A DNA stretch of 51,982 bases, taken from NCBI RefSeq assembly GCF_003061005.1, contig NZ_QAIK01000145.1:27008-78989 (forward strand), in the 5' to 3' direction. Of the stretch, positions 8,578 to 17,017 are shown one piece after another (positions within the stretch are counted from its first letter, which is position 1; each line of letters opens with the position of its first letter). Both the position numbers and the translations under genes were made by a program. Source of the stretch: Pseudomonas sp. HMWF021. GTDB taxonomy: Bacteria; Pseudomonadota; Gammaproteobacteria; Pseudomonadales; Pseudomonadaceae. The notes under the pieces are model-generated. The model made no database searches. It was not told the DNA's origin and saw nothing but the letters and a program-made list of their open reading frames with translations.

Positions 8578-9576
8578 ATGAACCTGCCAGAAGAAATGAC
8601 CCGAATCGAAATCACCGAACCCGGCGCCCCTGAAGTTCTGCAACCCAAGCGAGTAGCGCTTCCGGTCGCTGCCGAGGGCGAAGTGCTGATACGCGTACAT
8701 GCCGCCGGTATTAACCGGCCGGATGCCTTGCAGCGTGCAGGAAAATACCCGATGAGACCGGGCATGAATCCGATCCCGGGTCTGGAAATTGCCGGTGAGG
8801 TGGTGGCGCTCGGCGCTGGTGTTGATCAGTTTGTCGTGGGTGAAAAGGTCTGTGCGTTGACCAACGGCGGCGGCTATGCCGAATACTGCGCCGTCCCGGC
8901 CGGGCAGACTTTGCCGATTCCCCAAGGGCTGGACTGGGTGCAGGCTGCCGCCATACCCGAAACCTTCTTCACCGTGTGGGCCAATCTGTTCGGCCTTGGC
9001 GGTGCCCGTCGAGGTCATCGCGTGTTGATCCATGGTGGCACCAGCGGCATCGGCACCACCGCTTTGATGCTCTGTCGCGAATTCGGCATCGAGACTTTCG
9101 CCACCGCCGGCAGCGCAGACAAGTGCGCAGTCATCGCTGAACTGGGCGGTCAGCCAATCAACTATCGTGAAGAAGATTTCGCCAAAGTCATCGCTGAAAA
9201 AACTGCCGGTCAGGGCGTCAATGCGGTTCTCGACATCATGGGCGCCTCGTATCTCAACGGTAACGTCAGCGCGCTGGCGATGGACGGGCGCCTGGTCATG
9301 CTTGGCTTTCTGGGAGGTAGTCGGGCCAACGACGTCGACTTGCTGGCAATTCTCGGCAAGCGCGCAGTTGTCACCGGCTCACTGCTACGCGCGCGCACCA
9401 GCGCAGAGAAAGCGGAAATTGCCGAGCAACTGCTTGAGCACGTCTGGCCGGTGTTGGCTGCGGGTCGTTGCCTGCCGATCATCGACAAGGTGTACGCGCT
9501 CAACGAGGCTGCTCAGGCCCATGCGTATATGGAAAGTGGCGATCACATTGGCAAGATCGTACTGCGGGTCGCTTGA
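8578..9576 (+). CDS. NAD(P)H-quinone oxidoreductase, zinc-independent MDR family (PIG3-like)
   Basis: A 332-aa medium-chain dehydrogenase/reductase. The N-terminal GroES-like substrate domain includes AAGINRPDALQRAGKYP, which is characteristic of the PIG3/QOR branch, and the catalytic zinc ligands of alcohol dehydrogenases are absent. The Rossmann cofactor motif GGTSGIG is at 153-159. It should reduce quinones or enones with NADPH in the cytoplasm. ATG 8578 follows AGGAGG by 7 nt. The divergent LysR gene and the dyad between them suggest induction by an electrophile or quinone-like effector, which is not proven by sequence. Confidence 0.92.
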   Translation: MNLPEEMTRIEITEPGAPEVLQPKRVALPVAAEGEVLIRVHAAGINRPDALQRAGKYPMRPGMNPIPGLEIAGEVVALGAGVDQFVVGEKVCALTNGGGYAEYCAVPAGQTLPIPQGLDWVQAAAIPETFFTVWANLFGLGGARRGHRVLIHGGTSGIGTTALMLCREFGIETFATAGSADKCAVIAELGGQPINYREEDFAKVIAEKTAGQGVNAVLDIMGASYLNGNVSALAMDGRLVMLGFLGGSRANDVDLLAILGKRAVVTGSLLRARTSAEKAEIAEQLLEHVWPVLAAGRCLPIIDKVYALNEAAQAHAYMESGDHIGKIVLRVA

Positions 9577-9685
9577 CCCGCAGCATTTTGTAATCTTTGC
9601 ACGCAGGCGGTGGTCGAAAATGTCACGCGCGGAGCCGGGCATCTGGTAAAAAGCGTTCTTTGTCCCGGCAGTGGTGAAACGTTTA

Positions 9686-10630
9686 ATGTTCCTGTCCTTC
9701 ATGACCCGACTACGTCGACGCCGTCTGGCGTTCGCCTGCATGGCCGCGCTGATCATTGGCGTGCCAGCGAGTTGCGCCGTGCTGGAACACACCGAGCGTA
9801 AACTGCTGTTCCGTATCGAACCGGGGACCGCCGGCTGGTATCACGGTTTGCCGGGCAGTGTGCAGGAACTTGATCTGCAGCCCAAGAGCTTCAAGGCCGG
9901 GCAGAACATTCATGCCTGGTGGTGGCCGGCGGAACGGCCGAACGCACCGGCCATCCTGTACTTGCACGGCGTGCGCTGGAATCTGACCGGGCAGTTGTTT
10001 CGCATCGAACAACTGCGTGCGGCGGGATATTCGGTACTGGCCATCGATTACCGCGGTTTCGGCCAGAGTCACGGCGACCTGCCGTCGGAAAGCAGCGTTT
10101 ACGAAGATGCGCGCGTGGCGTGGGATCGCTTCCAGCTGTTGCAGCCCGACCCCGCCAAACGCCTGATTTACGGTCACTCGCTCGGTGGCGCTGTAGCGAT
10201 CGATCTCGCGGCGGAACTTGGTCAGAAAGCCGCACGTGATCACACCCCTCTGCCGGTGCGCGGGCTGGTCATCGAATCAACGTTCACATCCCTTGCGGAT
10301 GTTGCCGCAGCGGTGGCGAACACTTCGCTGCCCGTACGCTGGGTGCTGTCGCAGAAATTCGACTCAATCGACAAGATTGCCGACATCCATATGCCGCTGC
10401 TGATCGTGCACGGCCTGGCCGATGCTTTTGTTCCGCCGCGTTTCAGCGAGCAATTGTTCAACGCTGCCCGGCAACCGAAACATCTGCTGCTGGTGCCGGG
10501 CGCGACCCACAACAACAGCATGGCCCTCGGTGGGCAAAATTATCTGAAGGCGATCAAAGCCTTGATGCAGACCAGATCCCCTGCGCACGTGGCCGGGCCG
10601 GCGGTTGTCAGCAGTGCAGGAGACTCCTAG
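9686..10630 (+). CDS. Alpha/beta hydrolase, membrane-anchored or exported
   Basis: About 314 residues. The serine hydrolase triad is visible: the GHSLGG nucleophile elbow near residue 157, Asp in VHGLADAFVP, and His in PGATHNNS. The oxyanion region is LYLHG. The N-terminus has basic residues followed by a hydrophobic stretch (AFACMAALIIGVPASC), a signal anchor or an imperfect lipobox, so the enzyme probably faces the periplasm. Substrate unknown; relatives are annotated as lysophospholipase- or BEM46-like. The start could instead be GTG 9671 or the ATG at 9701. The 3' end overlaps the convergent ABC transporter gene by 4 bp. Confidence 0.85.
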   Translation: MFLSFMTRLRRRRLAFACMAALIIGVPASCAVLEHTERKLLFRIEPGTAGWYHGLPGSVQELDLQPKSFKAGQNIHAWWWPAERPNAPAILYLHGVRWNLTGQLFRIEQLRAAGYSVLAIDYRGFGQSHGDLPSESSVYEDARVAWDRFQLLQPDPAKRLIYGHSLGGAVAIDLAAELGQKAARDHTPLPVRGLVIESTFTSLADVAAAVANTSLPVRWVLSQKFDSIDKIADIHMPLLIVHGLADAFVPPRFSEQLFNAARQPKHLLLVPGATHNNSMALGGQNYLKAIKALMQTRSPAHVAGPAVVSSAGDS

Positions 10631-12438
10631 CGATAACCGCGAGCCTGCAAATCGAACAACTTTGCATAGTGTCCGTTTGAGGCGATCAGATCGCTGTGGC
10701 CACCCTGCTCCAGAATGCGCCCGCGCTCCAGCACGATGATGTGATCGGCATTGCGCACGCTGGAGAAACGATGGGAGATCAGCAGGGTCATGCGCCCTTC
10801 GGCGTGCTGGCTGAAATGCTCGAACACCGCAGCCTCCGCTGCCGGGTCAAGCGCGGAAGTTGGCTCATCGAGAATCAGAATGTCCGCGTCACGGCGCATG
10901 TAGGCGCGTGACAAGGCGATTTTCTGCCACTGCCCGCCAGATAACTCCTGGCCGCCCGCAAACCAGCGGCCGAGTTGCGTAGCGTAACCGCGATCAAGCC
11001 CCTCAATGAAAGGCGCGGCCATCCCCTCATCGGCCGCCTCTTTCCAGCGCCGCTCATCATTGAACGCCCGGGTATCGCCGACGCCGATGTTTTCCCCGAC
11101 AGTAAATTGATAGCGGATGTAATCCTGAAAAATCACCCCGATGCGCTGACGCAAAGCGGCTTCCTGCCACTCCTGCAAATCGCTGCCATCGAGAAGAATG
11201 CGCCCATGATCGGGCCGATAAAGCCGGGTCAGCAATTTGATCAGCGTGGTCTTGCCCGAGCCGTTTTGTCCGACCAGTGCCAGACTGCGCCCGGGCATCA
11301 GATGCAGGTCAATGCCTTCGAGTGCAGCATGGCTGGCACCGGGATAACGGAAGCCGACATTCTGAAAGCGCAAACCATCGCCTGGCTGTTCACCTGCAGT
11401 CAGGTGACCGGTGTCCGTGTGCACTGGTTCGGCGAGATACTCGTAAAGGCTCGACAGGTACAACCCGTCCTCATACAAGCCACTGATCGCGCCGAGACTG
11501 CTGCTCACTGCGCTTTGCCCTTGCTTGAACAGCACCAGATACATGGTCATCTGGCCAAGGCTGATCTGACCGTGTATGGCGTCAAGCACTACCCAGGCGT
11601 AAGCCAGATAGAACGCCGCCGTACCCAATAAACCAAGAACAAATCCCCAACCATCGCGGCGCAGGGTCAAGTCTCGATCCTGTGCGTACAACCGCGCAAA
11701 GGTATCGCGGTAACGCTTTAATAACAGAGGGGCGATACCGAACAGCTTGACCTCTTTGATGTAGGCCTCGTGGGATAACAGGGTCTCGATGTAGTTCTGT
11801 TGCCGGCTCTCCGGTGCCCGCCGGGTAAACAGGCGAAAAGCGTCGCCGGAAAAATGCGCTTCCGCGAAAAACACCGGCAATGCCCCGACCACCAGCAGCA
11901 CCAGTGCCCAAGGCGAAAAATGCAGCAGCAATACCCCGAAACTGATCAGCATGATCAGGTTCTGGATCAGCCCCAATGACTTCATCACCAGCCCCAACGG
12001 CCGGGTCGAAGCTTCGCGCCGCACGCGCACCAGTTTGTCGTAGAACTCGGAGTTCTCGAACTGCATCAGCGACAGGGTCTGGGCCTTTTCCAGAATGAGC
12101 GTGTTGACCTTTTGCCCCAGTTGCACCCGCAACAGTGATTGCTGGACCGACAAGGCTCGCTGCGCGCCGGATAACAGTGCCAGCACCCCCGCCTCCAGCA
12201 AGACGTAACGCAACACCGGCCACAACGGTGCACTTCCCTGCTGCGCGTGCAACTGCATGGCGGCTACTACCGCGTCGACAATTCGCTGACCCAGCCACGC
12301 GGCCAGTGCCGGAAGCACACCGGCCATCAGGGTCGCCAACACAAGGCCCAGCATTAATCCGCGCGATGTGCCCCATACCAGCAGTAAGGCCTTCTGTGCC
12401 TGGTCGAGCAGCGAATTGAAACGGATAAACGTGGGCAT
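10627..12438 (-). CDS. ABC transporter, fused permease and ATPase (type IV exporter half-transporter)
   Basis: A 603-aa half-transporter. The N-terminal permease domain (about residues 20-330) has membrane helices. The C-terminal ATPase has Walker A GQNGSGKTT at 390-398, the signature ELSGGQWQKIALSRA near 500, Walker B ILILDEPTSALD, and the H-loop LISHRFSSV. It should act as a homodimer pumping a substrate out of the cytoplasm. The family covers lipid, peptide and drug exporters. The Trp in the signature (SGGQW) recalls the cluster that includes peptide and bacteriocin exporters, but no substrate gene is adjacent. It lies 55 bp downstream of the 370-aa membrane protein gene on the same strand and may form an operon with it. 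Confidence 0.9.
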   Translation of the reverse strand: MPTFIRFNSLLDQAQKALLLVWGTSRGLMLGLVLATLMAGVLPALAAWLGQRIVDAVVAAMQLHAQQGSAPLWPVLRYVLLEAGVLALLSGAQRALSVQQSLLRVQLGQKVNTLILEKAQTLSLMQFENSEFYDKLVRVRREASTRPLGLVMKSLGLIQNLIMLISFGVLLLHFSPWALVLLVVGALPVFFAEAHFSGDAFRLFTRRAPESRQQNYIETLLSHEAYIKEVKLFGIAPLLLKRYRDTFARLYAQDRDLTLRRDGWGFVLGLLGTAAFYLAYAWVVLDAIHGQISLGQMTMYLVLFKQGQSAVSSSLGAISGLYEDGLYLSSLYEYLAEPVHTDTGHLTAGEQPGDGLRFQNVGFRYPGASHAALEGIDLHLMPGRSLALVGQNGSGKTTLIKLLTRLYRPDHGRILLDGSDLQEWQEAALRQRIGVIFQDYIRYQFTVGENIGVGDTRAFNDERRWKEAADEGMAAPFIEGLDRGYATQLGRWFAGGQELSGGQWQKIALSRAYMRRDADILILDEPTSALDPAAEAAVFEHFSQHAEGRMTLLISHRFSSVRNADHIIVLERGRILEQGGHSDLIASNGHYAKLFDLQARGYR

Positions 12439-12493
12439 TGAATATCAGCCTAAAAGGTACATGACATCAGATATCGGAAGTTTTCACCGGCGC

Positions 12494-13606
12494 TCAGGGT
12501 GGACTGGACGTCGATGTATGGAGTTCAGGATCACAACCGTCAACACCGGCCAGAGTTGTACGGGGCACGAACTCCACCGCTTTGGAGAGCGATTTCCAGG
12601 GACGTACAAAATAGACGCCATCGACTTCGGCAATCACCCGTACCGGCCGGCTGAATCCGGGGCGGGAAGGATCCATCATGGCATCGAAACCCTTGCTGTC
12701 GGAGTTGAAGTGCAACACCGTACAATTTCGCGCGCCGGACGCGGAATACTGAAAGGCCACCCCACCGAGCCTGGCACCGGTTGGCGGGAACAAACCTACG
12801 AGCACTATGATGATGACCGTAACCACTGTCGCAAGGCCGACGGGATTTTCGTGGCGCAGCAATTTGATCACGAACATCGCCGATAACAACTGGATGGTCC
12901 AAAGTACCGACAGCTCGCACAGCACCAGCGGCACGATCCACCAGATGTTTTCTACATAGGCACCGGCGATGCGCAACAACGCAGAAGTCACCGCCTGTAT
13001 CACAATGACCTGGCTGACGGCGGACATCACGCAGGCGAATTTGAAATCCGTTGAAACCTTGACGCCCAGTCCGCGGACGATGAAGTACACATAGGCGGCA
13101 ATCGTCAGTAACGCACCGATCAGCATTGTGGGTCCCCACCATCGGCTGTCGTGCAGGCTCGCCCCCGCCACACCGACGAGCAGACAATACCCCCCCATGA
13201 CCAGCAAGCCGCCTGCCCAGCGCATGATGACCTGACGATGGCGCGCCGTTGATCGCGGATCGTTTTTGCCGAAACGCAGGTCATCACTCAGCCGAGGCCC
13301 TGACGCGTCGAGCTTGTGAAACAGGATAAACGTGGGCAGCAGCAGAAACAGCAACATTGCCAACACGATAACGATCAATATCGCCGACATTGCCGGCAGC
13401 GCAGTGATGACAGCCGAGGACGTGATACTCAGAGGAATTTTTTCGGACTGAATGTATTGGTAAAGATAGAGCCCGGCGGTCAGCAGAAGTCCGACACCGA
13501 GTGGCCAGGCACGCTCATTCGACCAGTAAAGCAACTCGCTCAACTGCCGGTAGCGATTGACGACCGGTTGTGCAGCCTCAGAATCGAACTTCTCGATTTC
13601 ACTCAC
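12494..13606 (-). CDS. Hypothetical multi-pass membrane protein with C-terminal soluble domain
   Basis: Family not recognised. The 370-residue product begins with about 30 cytoplasmic-type polar residues. About seven or eight hydrophobic segments follow between residues 35 and 275, including LGVGLLLTAGLYLYQYI, a long pair around residues 60-95, and IIIVLVGLFP. The last 90 residues form a soluble domain with the pattern GARNCTVLHFNS...GVYFVRPW and a Pro/Ser-rich tail. It precedes the ABC exporter gene in the same direction with a 55-bp gap, so a joint role in the envelope is plausible but not demonstrated. Confidence 0.75.
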   Translation of the reverse strand: MSEIEKFDSEAAQPVVNRYRQLSELLYWSNERAWPLGVGLLLTAGLYLYQYIQSEKIPLSITSSAVITALPAMSAILIVIVLAMLLFLLLPTFILFHKLDASGPRLSDDLRFGKNDPRSTARHRQVIMRWAGGLLVMGGYCLLVGVAGASLHDSRWWGPTMLIGALLTIAAYVYFIVRGLGVKVSTDFKFACVMSAVSQVIVIQAVTSALLRIAGAYVENIWWIVPLVLCELSVLWTIQLLSAMFVIKLLRHENPVGLATVVTVIIIVLVGLFPPTGARLGGVAFQYSASGARNCTVLHFNSDSKGFDAMMDPSRPGFSRPVRVIAEVDGVYFVRPWKSLSKAVEFVPRTTLAGVDGCDPELHTSTSSPP

Positions 13607-13887
13607 GTTGTTTTGCCCCTTCCGTTGAGCAGTCTTTTGATATTGCCAGCGGTGCCGACATCGATGGCCGGATCGACTCTAACGTGAGCTGGCCGGTAAA
13701 TCATCAAACTACGCTTCAATCAGATTTTTCCGACAACAGAGCCAATCTGGCGGGTGATTGCCTGTACGGGAAAACATCTGGAAAGAATCTGGCCGGCCCT
13801 GCGCACAAAGCTCTGCTATGTTTTAAACGCCCACTGCGGAGCCGGGCGGACAACCGCCTTCACCGCCTTACTGCCGGGAGCAGAGTC

Positions 13888-14301
13888 ATGAAAATCAACC
13901 CGTACCTGATCTTCAACGGCGACTGTCGTGCCGCCTTCACCTTTTATGAACAGGCCTTGCAGGGCAAGCTGGAAGCCATGATGACATTTGGCGAAACGCC
14001 TGCCGCCGAACACGTACCCAAAGAGCACCATAGCCTGATCATTCATACCTGCCTCAGGGTCGGCGATGAAATGATCATGGCTTCCGATACCACGCCCGAC
14101 CGTCCCGTCAACGGCATGAGCGGCTGCTCGATTTCGCTGAACGTTGACAGCATTGCCGAGGCCGAACGGTTTTTTAATGCCTTGTCCGCCGACGGTCGTG
14201 TCGACATGCCCCTGGAGGCGACTTTCTGGGCTGCACGTTTCGGCATGCTGGTGGATCGCTTCGGCGTGTCATGGATGGTCAATTGCCAAACCGACAAGTA
14301 G
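13888..14301 (+). CDS. VOC-fold protein, PhnB/YjdN-like
   Basis: A 137-aa protein of the vicinal oxygen chelate superfamily: MKINPYLIFNGDCRAAFTFYEQAL at the N-terminus and a C-terminal WMVNC strand, typical of PhnB-like (3-demethylubiquinone methyltransferase-like) proteins. Members are small cytoplasmic dimers of mostly unknown activity. E. coli YjdN is not needed for phosphonate use despite the name. ATG 13888 is chosen because GGGAG lies upstream and the family begins at this point. The open frame upstream to 13570 overlaps the promoter region of the divergent membrane-protein gene. A hairpin terminator follows at 14327-14352. Confidence 0.9.
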   Translation: MKINPYLIFNGDCRAAFTFYEQALQGKLEAMMTFGETPAAEHVPKEHHSLIIHTCLRVGDEMIMASDTTPDRPVNGMSGCSISLNVDSIAEAERFFNALSADGRVDMPLEATFWAARFGMLVDRFGVSWMVNCQTDK

Positions 14302-14326
14302 GCCTGCGTTTCAAGCAGGCATGAAA

Positions 14327-14352
14327 AAGCCCAGCCTGTTCAGGTTGGGCTT
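14327..14352 (+). terminator. Rho-independent terminator after the VOC gene
   Basis: AAGCCCAGCCTG, 2-nt loop, CAGGTTGGGCTT followed by TCTCTTT. A second small hairpin (GCCTGC-N7-GCAGGC, 14302-14320) directly precedes it. The element may also serve the convergent gene that ends at 14358. Confidence 0.8.
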
Positions 14353-14357
14353 CTCTT

Positions 14358-14687
14358 TCAGCGCTGCGCCAGTTCGTGCCTGACGCATTGTTCGTAATAG
14401 GTCTGTTTCACCGCCGCGGGCTTGAGTCGGGAGCTGCTGTTGTAGGTCTGCTCAGTAATACCCATGGCCGTCATGCGCATCCACGGTTGCTGGAACCTGC
14501 GCACCTGCAGCTGCCTGCGCGCGCTGTACAACGAGATCCCCGTCAGCTTGGACTGTTGCGCACCGGCGGCGATGTCCGAGCCCCAGGTGCAGGCAAACCG
14601 GTGACTCTTGCTCAACTCTTTCGCCTGGACTCCCCAGGCAAAGACCGCCAGTGAAAGCGTTGCAACGGTGATGACAATCGTCCGCAT
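14358..14687 (-). CDS. Small exported hypothetical protein
   Basis: 109 residues. An N-terminal signal peptide is clear (MRTIVITVATLSLAVFAWGVQA, cleavage likely after VQA), so the mature protein is about 87 residues and periplasmic. The mature part has two cysteines (FACTW and EQCVRHE) that could form a disulfide, and is otherwise basic and polar. Function and family are not recognised. It is a single gene, convergent with the VOC gene. Confidence 0.7.
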   Translation of the reverse strand: MRTIVITVATLSLAVFAWGVQAKELSKSHRFACTWGSDIAAGAQQSKLTGISLYSARRQLQVRRFQQPWMRMTAMGITEQTYNSSSRLKPAAVKQTYYEQCVRHELAQR

Positions 14688-14913
14688 AAGGGCAACCTAA
14701 CCTTTTGAAAAAAGGCGATTTTGCCGATGAAATAAAGGTTCGGGGGCCAGCAAATTGCCGCTTTCACTCGATTGTCCGGATTTCTACCCGCATGCAGTCG
14801 GTGGCTTCCTGCGAACACTCGATGGCGACCGGCGGCGCGCAGCCTGGTGGATCGCAAAGGCGGTAACCTCGGCTTGCCGCTCGTCAGACACCGGGCACAT
14901 TCCGGCGAGACTT

Positions 14914-14943
14914 CCTTCCAAACTATATACCCCGCTTGGAAGG
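14914..14943 (+). promoter_or_regulatory. 5' hairpin that pairs with the Shine-Dalgarno of the 88-aa gene
   Basis: CCTTCCAA (14914-14921) and TTGGAAGG (14936-14943) are perfect 8-nt complements separated by 14 nt. The right arm contains GGAAGG, the Shine-Dalgarno for ATG 14952. If transcribed, the hairpin would hide the ribosome binding site. The same dyad could instead be a protein operator. Confidence 0.45.
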
Positions 14944-14951
14944 CCTGAATC

Positions 14952-15218
14952 ATGACCATGAAGATTACTGCCCTGTCGCTTGTCAGCCTGCTCACAATGG
15001 CCCCTCTGCTGACCGTTGCCGCTGAAAAGTCTGCCGCGCCGCCCACCGCGATCCCTGGGGTCAATCAGTCCAGTAACACAGAATCAAATGATGAAAAAGC
15101 CAACAAGAAAGGCGAGGAGGCATCAGGCTCCAATTCTGGCGCAGAGCCGCACGAAACGGCAAAAGATGCAGCCACTTCCAGCGATTCAAAGGATATAGAG
15201 AAAAAGCCAAACCAATAG
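14952..15218 (+). CDS. Small exported low-complexity protein
   Basis: 88 residues: a signal peptide (MTMKITALSLVSLLTMAPLLTVAA) followed by about 64 residues rich in Ser, Glu, Lys, Asn and Ala with no hydrophobic core, so the mature protein is probably disordered in the periplasm. No family recognised. ATG 14952 follows GGAAGG by 8 nt; a second ATG lies two codons later. The Shine-Dalgarno lies in one arm of an inverted repeat, which suggests translational control. No terminator was seen after it. Confidence 0.65.
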   Translation: MTMKITALSLVSLLTMAPLLTVAAEKSAAPPTAIPGVNQSSNTESNDEKANKKGEEASGSNSGAEPHETAKDAATSSDSKDIEKKPNQ

Positions 15219-15591
15219 TGAGAACCGATCCGCACAAGCTTCATCCCGCGAACGTAGATACGGATGACAATCGATGAAGCGAGCATGGCGCCCTGCCGTT
15301 TGCGTGAGCCAAAGAAAATGGATATCCAGTCGAGACTTTGGCCGTCGGGCATGCATCTGAAAACAAGTAGTACGACACGGCAGCTACCACTGCCAGGATC
15401 GTCCACTGCGAAGGAGATGAATAGACCCGCCGCTCTTAGTGGCTCCTCTTGCCCAAATTTTGAATGGATGTGAGGTCAGGGGACGCTCTGCGGTGTGAAG
15501 CCAGCAAATCGGCCAAGTAGAAAAATTGAATTAGCCAGTTATCCGCCCGGTCGAGAATTATGAATACGGAAAATCTGACGAGGTGACAGCA
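15219..15591. other. 373-bp stretch with no supported gene
   Basis: AT-richer than the surroundings. Short open frames on both strands lack good starts, ribosome sites or family features. It probably belongs to the decayed island that ends at tRNA-Pro. Confidence 0.5.
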
Positions 15592-15726
15592 ATGACTATC
15601 CAAGCAGAGACACTTGCGCAACTTACCGAGGCGCTCCAAGAGCGAGGCATGAATATGGTGTCAGATGTTCACTTCACTCGTGCGCCATACCGGCAAAACC
15701 ACCGCTGGATCTGCATCGTGGAATGA
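15592..15726 (+). CDS. Possible 44-aa small protein
   Basis: ATG 15592 is preceded by GAGGTG with 6-nt spacing, a strong ribosome site, and the frame runs 44 codons to TGA 15724. The residues (MTIQAETLAQLTEALQERG, then a tail ending HRWICIVE) look like a short amphipathic helix followed by a beta segment, as in small phage or plasmid proteins. A 9-codon open frame directly upstream ends at the same ribosome site. No family recognised. It may be an intact small gene of the island or the start of a truncated one. Confidence 0.45.
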   Translation: MTIQAETLAQLTEALQERGMNMVSDVHFTRAPYRQNHRWICIVE

Positions 15727-15954
15727 CGTGCTCATTGCCGGCGGCTGAACTTTCACTTCACCGCCGGCCTCCTTTGCCCAGCTACTCCGTTTTCTCTCCT
15801 GCCCACCCGAATGCACGTCTCTGAAAGCCCGACGACAGTCATCGGAGCGCAGAGGTGTATCGAGCTTTGGGGTTATCAAGAAGCCCCCCTCGGCTTGAGA
15901 TGATGCTACCGGCATGGTCAAATAAATAATGGCCTTTTGCTACGGTAATCTCAA

Positions 15955-16383
15955 TTGAAACAGAATCGTGGAATAATCATTTTCTTTTCGGCAATGATTT
16001 TGCTCTTTATCCTGGTACAGGCATGGCATACACAATCTGCTCCCGAGGAGAAAAAGCAGGAGCGAGAACGCCAGCTCAAAGGTCTCGCACTCATCATGAG
16101 TGTTCAGTCCGGACAAATATCTGATGATTCAACTCGCATCGATTCGGTGACCTATAGCGATGAGGTCATGCGTATCTCTTACACACTCACAAAAGTTGCG
16201 AAAAACGAAATCGACGCCAATGAGTTCACCAAGGACGCAAGAGCGCTTGCAGCTTCTGCATTCTGTAATGAAAAAGGTTTAGGCCAATTCGTGCAATCGG
16301 GTCTTTCCATTAACCTCCTTTACAAAGACTCCACCAGCTCTGCGATAGTCGAGTTTGAGATAGACAAGTCTGACTGCCTCTGA
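15955..16383 (+). CDS. Single-pass membrane-anchored hypothetical protein
   Basis: 142 residues from TTG 15955. No in-frame ATG lies upstream before a stop, and the next start, at the internal Met14, would cut into the membrane segment. Residues 6-23 form one transmembrane or signal-anchor helix (GIIIFFSAMILLFILVQA). A charged linker (PEEKKQERERQ) and a soluble domain of about 95 residues with two cysteines follow. The layout suggests a periplasmic domain held by an N-terminal anchor. Base composition is clearly more AT-rich than neighbouring genes, which points to horizontal origin. No family recognised. A weak hairpin terminator lies just after the stop. Confidence 0.6.
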   Translation: MKQNRGIIIFFSAMILLFILVQAWHTQSAPEEKKQERERQLKGLALIMSVQSGQISDDSTRIDSVTYSDEVMRISYTLTKVAKNEIDANEFTKDARALAASAFCNEKGLGQFVQSGLSINLLYKDSTSSAIVEFEIDKSDCL

Positions 16384-16396
16384 AATCCGCCCCCTG

Positions 16397-16422
16397 AAGC
16401 CTGTTTCTCTTGCGGGCTTTTT
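16397..16422 (+). terminator. Likely Rho-independent terminator after the membrane-anchored protein gene
   Basis: An imperfect hairpin (AAGCCTG...CGGGCTT) is followed by TTTTC, 14 bp after the stop codon. Confidence 0.55.
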
Positions 16423-16530
16423 CTGCGTGGTCTGCCCCGTTGAGTCCGCGCAGCCAGTTGTCAATCTTCCGCCTAATTGCGATTGAACTCCTCCGCGCTC
16501 AACGGTAATGCGTAATGGATCCCGTTCAAA

Positions 16531-16939
16531 ATGACAGAAGCACTCCAAGCTGTTTTTAGTCGGTGCCTGGATGACATCGTCTCGCCTTACCTTATTCATC
16601 GCCAGCCAAACCGCAAAAGCAGTAGCAGGCGCAGATGAAGGGCAACTGGACGCAGATCAAATAGCGATATTTGACGCGAGCCTTCAAAAAGGCCCTGGAA
16701 GCGGCGGGCTGTTACAAGGGATGGAAAGAAGAAATGTCTGGCTTCCATGAAGTGCGGGCATTGTCGCTGCACCTGCACTTGCACTTGCACCTGCACCTGC
16801 ACCGGAAAGCCGGAAAGGAAGGTCAGAAGATCGCCGGCCACGCCAGTAAAAACATGACGAAGAACTACCAGAAGGATCATGCCGAGATCGTCTGGTCAGG
16901 GCGATCCCTGACATCAATATCAGAGAAATCACCGCGTAG
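16531..16939 (+). pseudogene. Degenerate phage-type tyrosine recombinase (integrase), C-terminal remnant
   Basis: Fragments of a tyrosine integrase catalytic domain can be read across three frames. Frame one from 16531 gives ALQAVFSR...DDIVSPYLIHRQPNRK. After a frameshift near 16620-16635 the text continues GNWTQIK, stop TAG (16662-16664), RYLTRAFKKALEAAGC. Then come the catalytic H-x-x-R block (GFHEVRALSLHL) and the KIAGHASKNMTKNYQKDHAEIVWS block with the conserved His and the Tyr nucleophile. One more base is missing at about 16899, after which the original C-terminus AIPDINIREITA ends at TAG 16937. Two frameshifts, a nonsense codon and a repeat insertion make it non-functional. It lies 78 bp from the 3' end of tRNA-Pro, a usual target for such enzymes. 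Confidence 0.85.
16767..16802 (+). repeat. 6-bp microsatellite (CTGCAC/TTGCAC)x6 encoding (Leu-His)6
   Basis: Six consecutive hexamers inside the integrase remnant, right after the catalytic H-x-x-R block, where relatives have a single LHL-type turn. Two of the six units carry a TTG variant. This looks like slipped-strand expansion of an existing Leu-His pair. Confidence 0.95.
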
Positions 16940-16964
16940 TTTTGCGCGGGATTTGCGCAGGCAC

Positions 16965-16992
16965 AAAAAAGCCGATCTATCTGATCGGCTTA
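16965..16992 (-). terminator. Rho-independent terminator downstream of tRNA-Pro
   Basis: On the minus strand AAGCCGATC, 5-nt loop, GATCGGCTT runs into six or more T. It lies 26 bp past the 3' end of tRNA-Pro and ends that transcript. Confidence 0.85.
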
Positions 16993-17017
16993 ACTGTCTG
17001 AATTTACTCAGGAAATA

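Noticed and set aside
15661..15921. 86-codon minus-strand frame in the island gap
   Set aside because: No ribosome site, low-complexity unlike a folded protein, and it overlaps the better supported 44-aa plus-strand frame.
16684..16932. Antisense frame across the hexamer microsatellite giving an alternating Gly/Ala/Ser-rich peptide
   Set aside because: Product of the repeat read backwards; the plus-strand frame retains integrase motifs on both sides.
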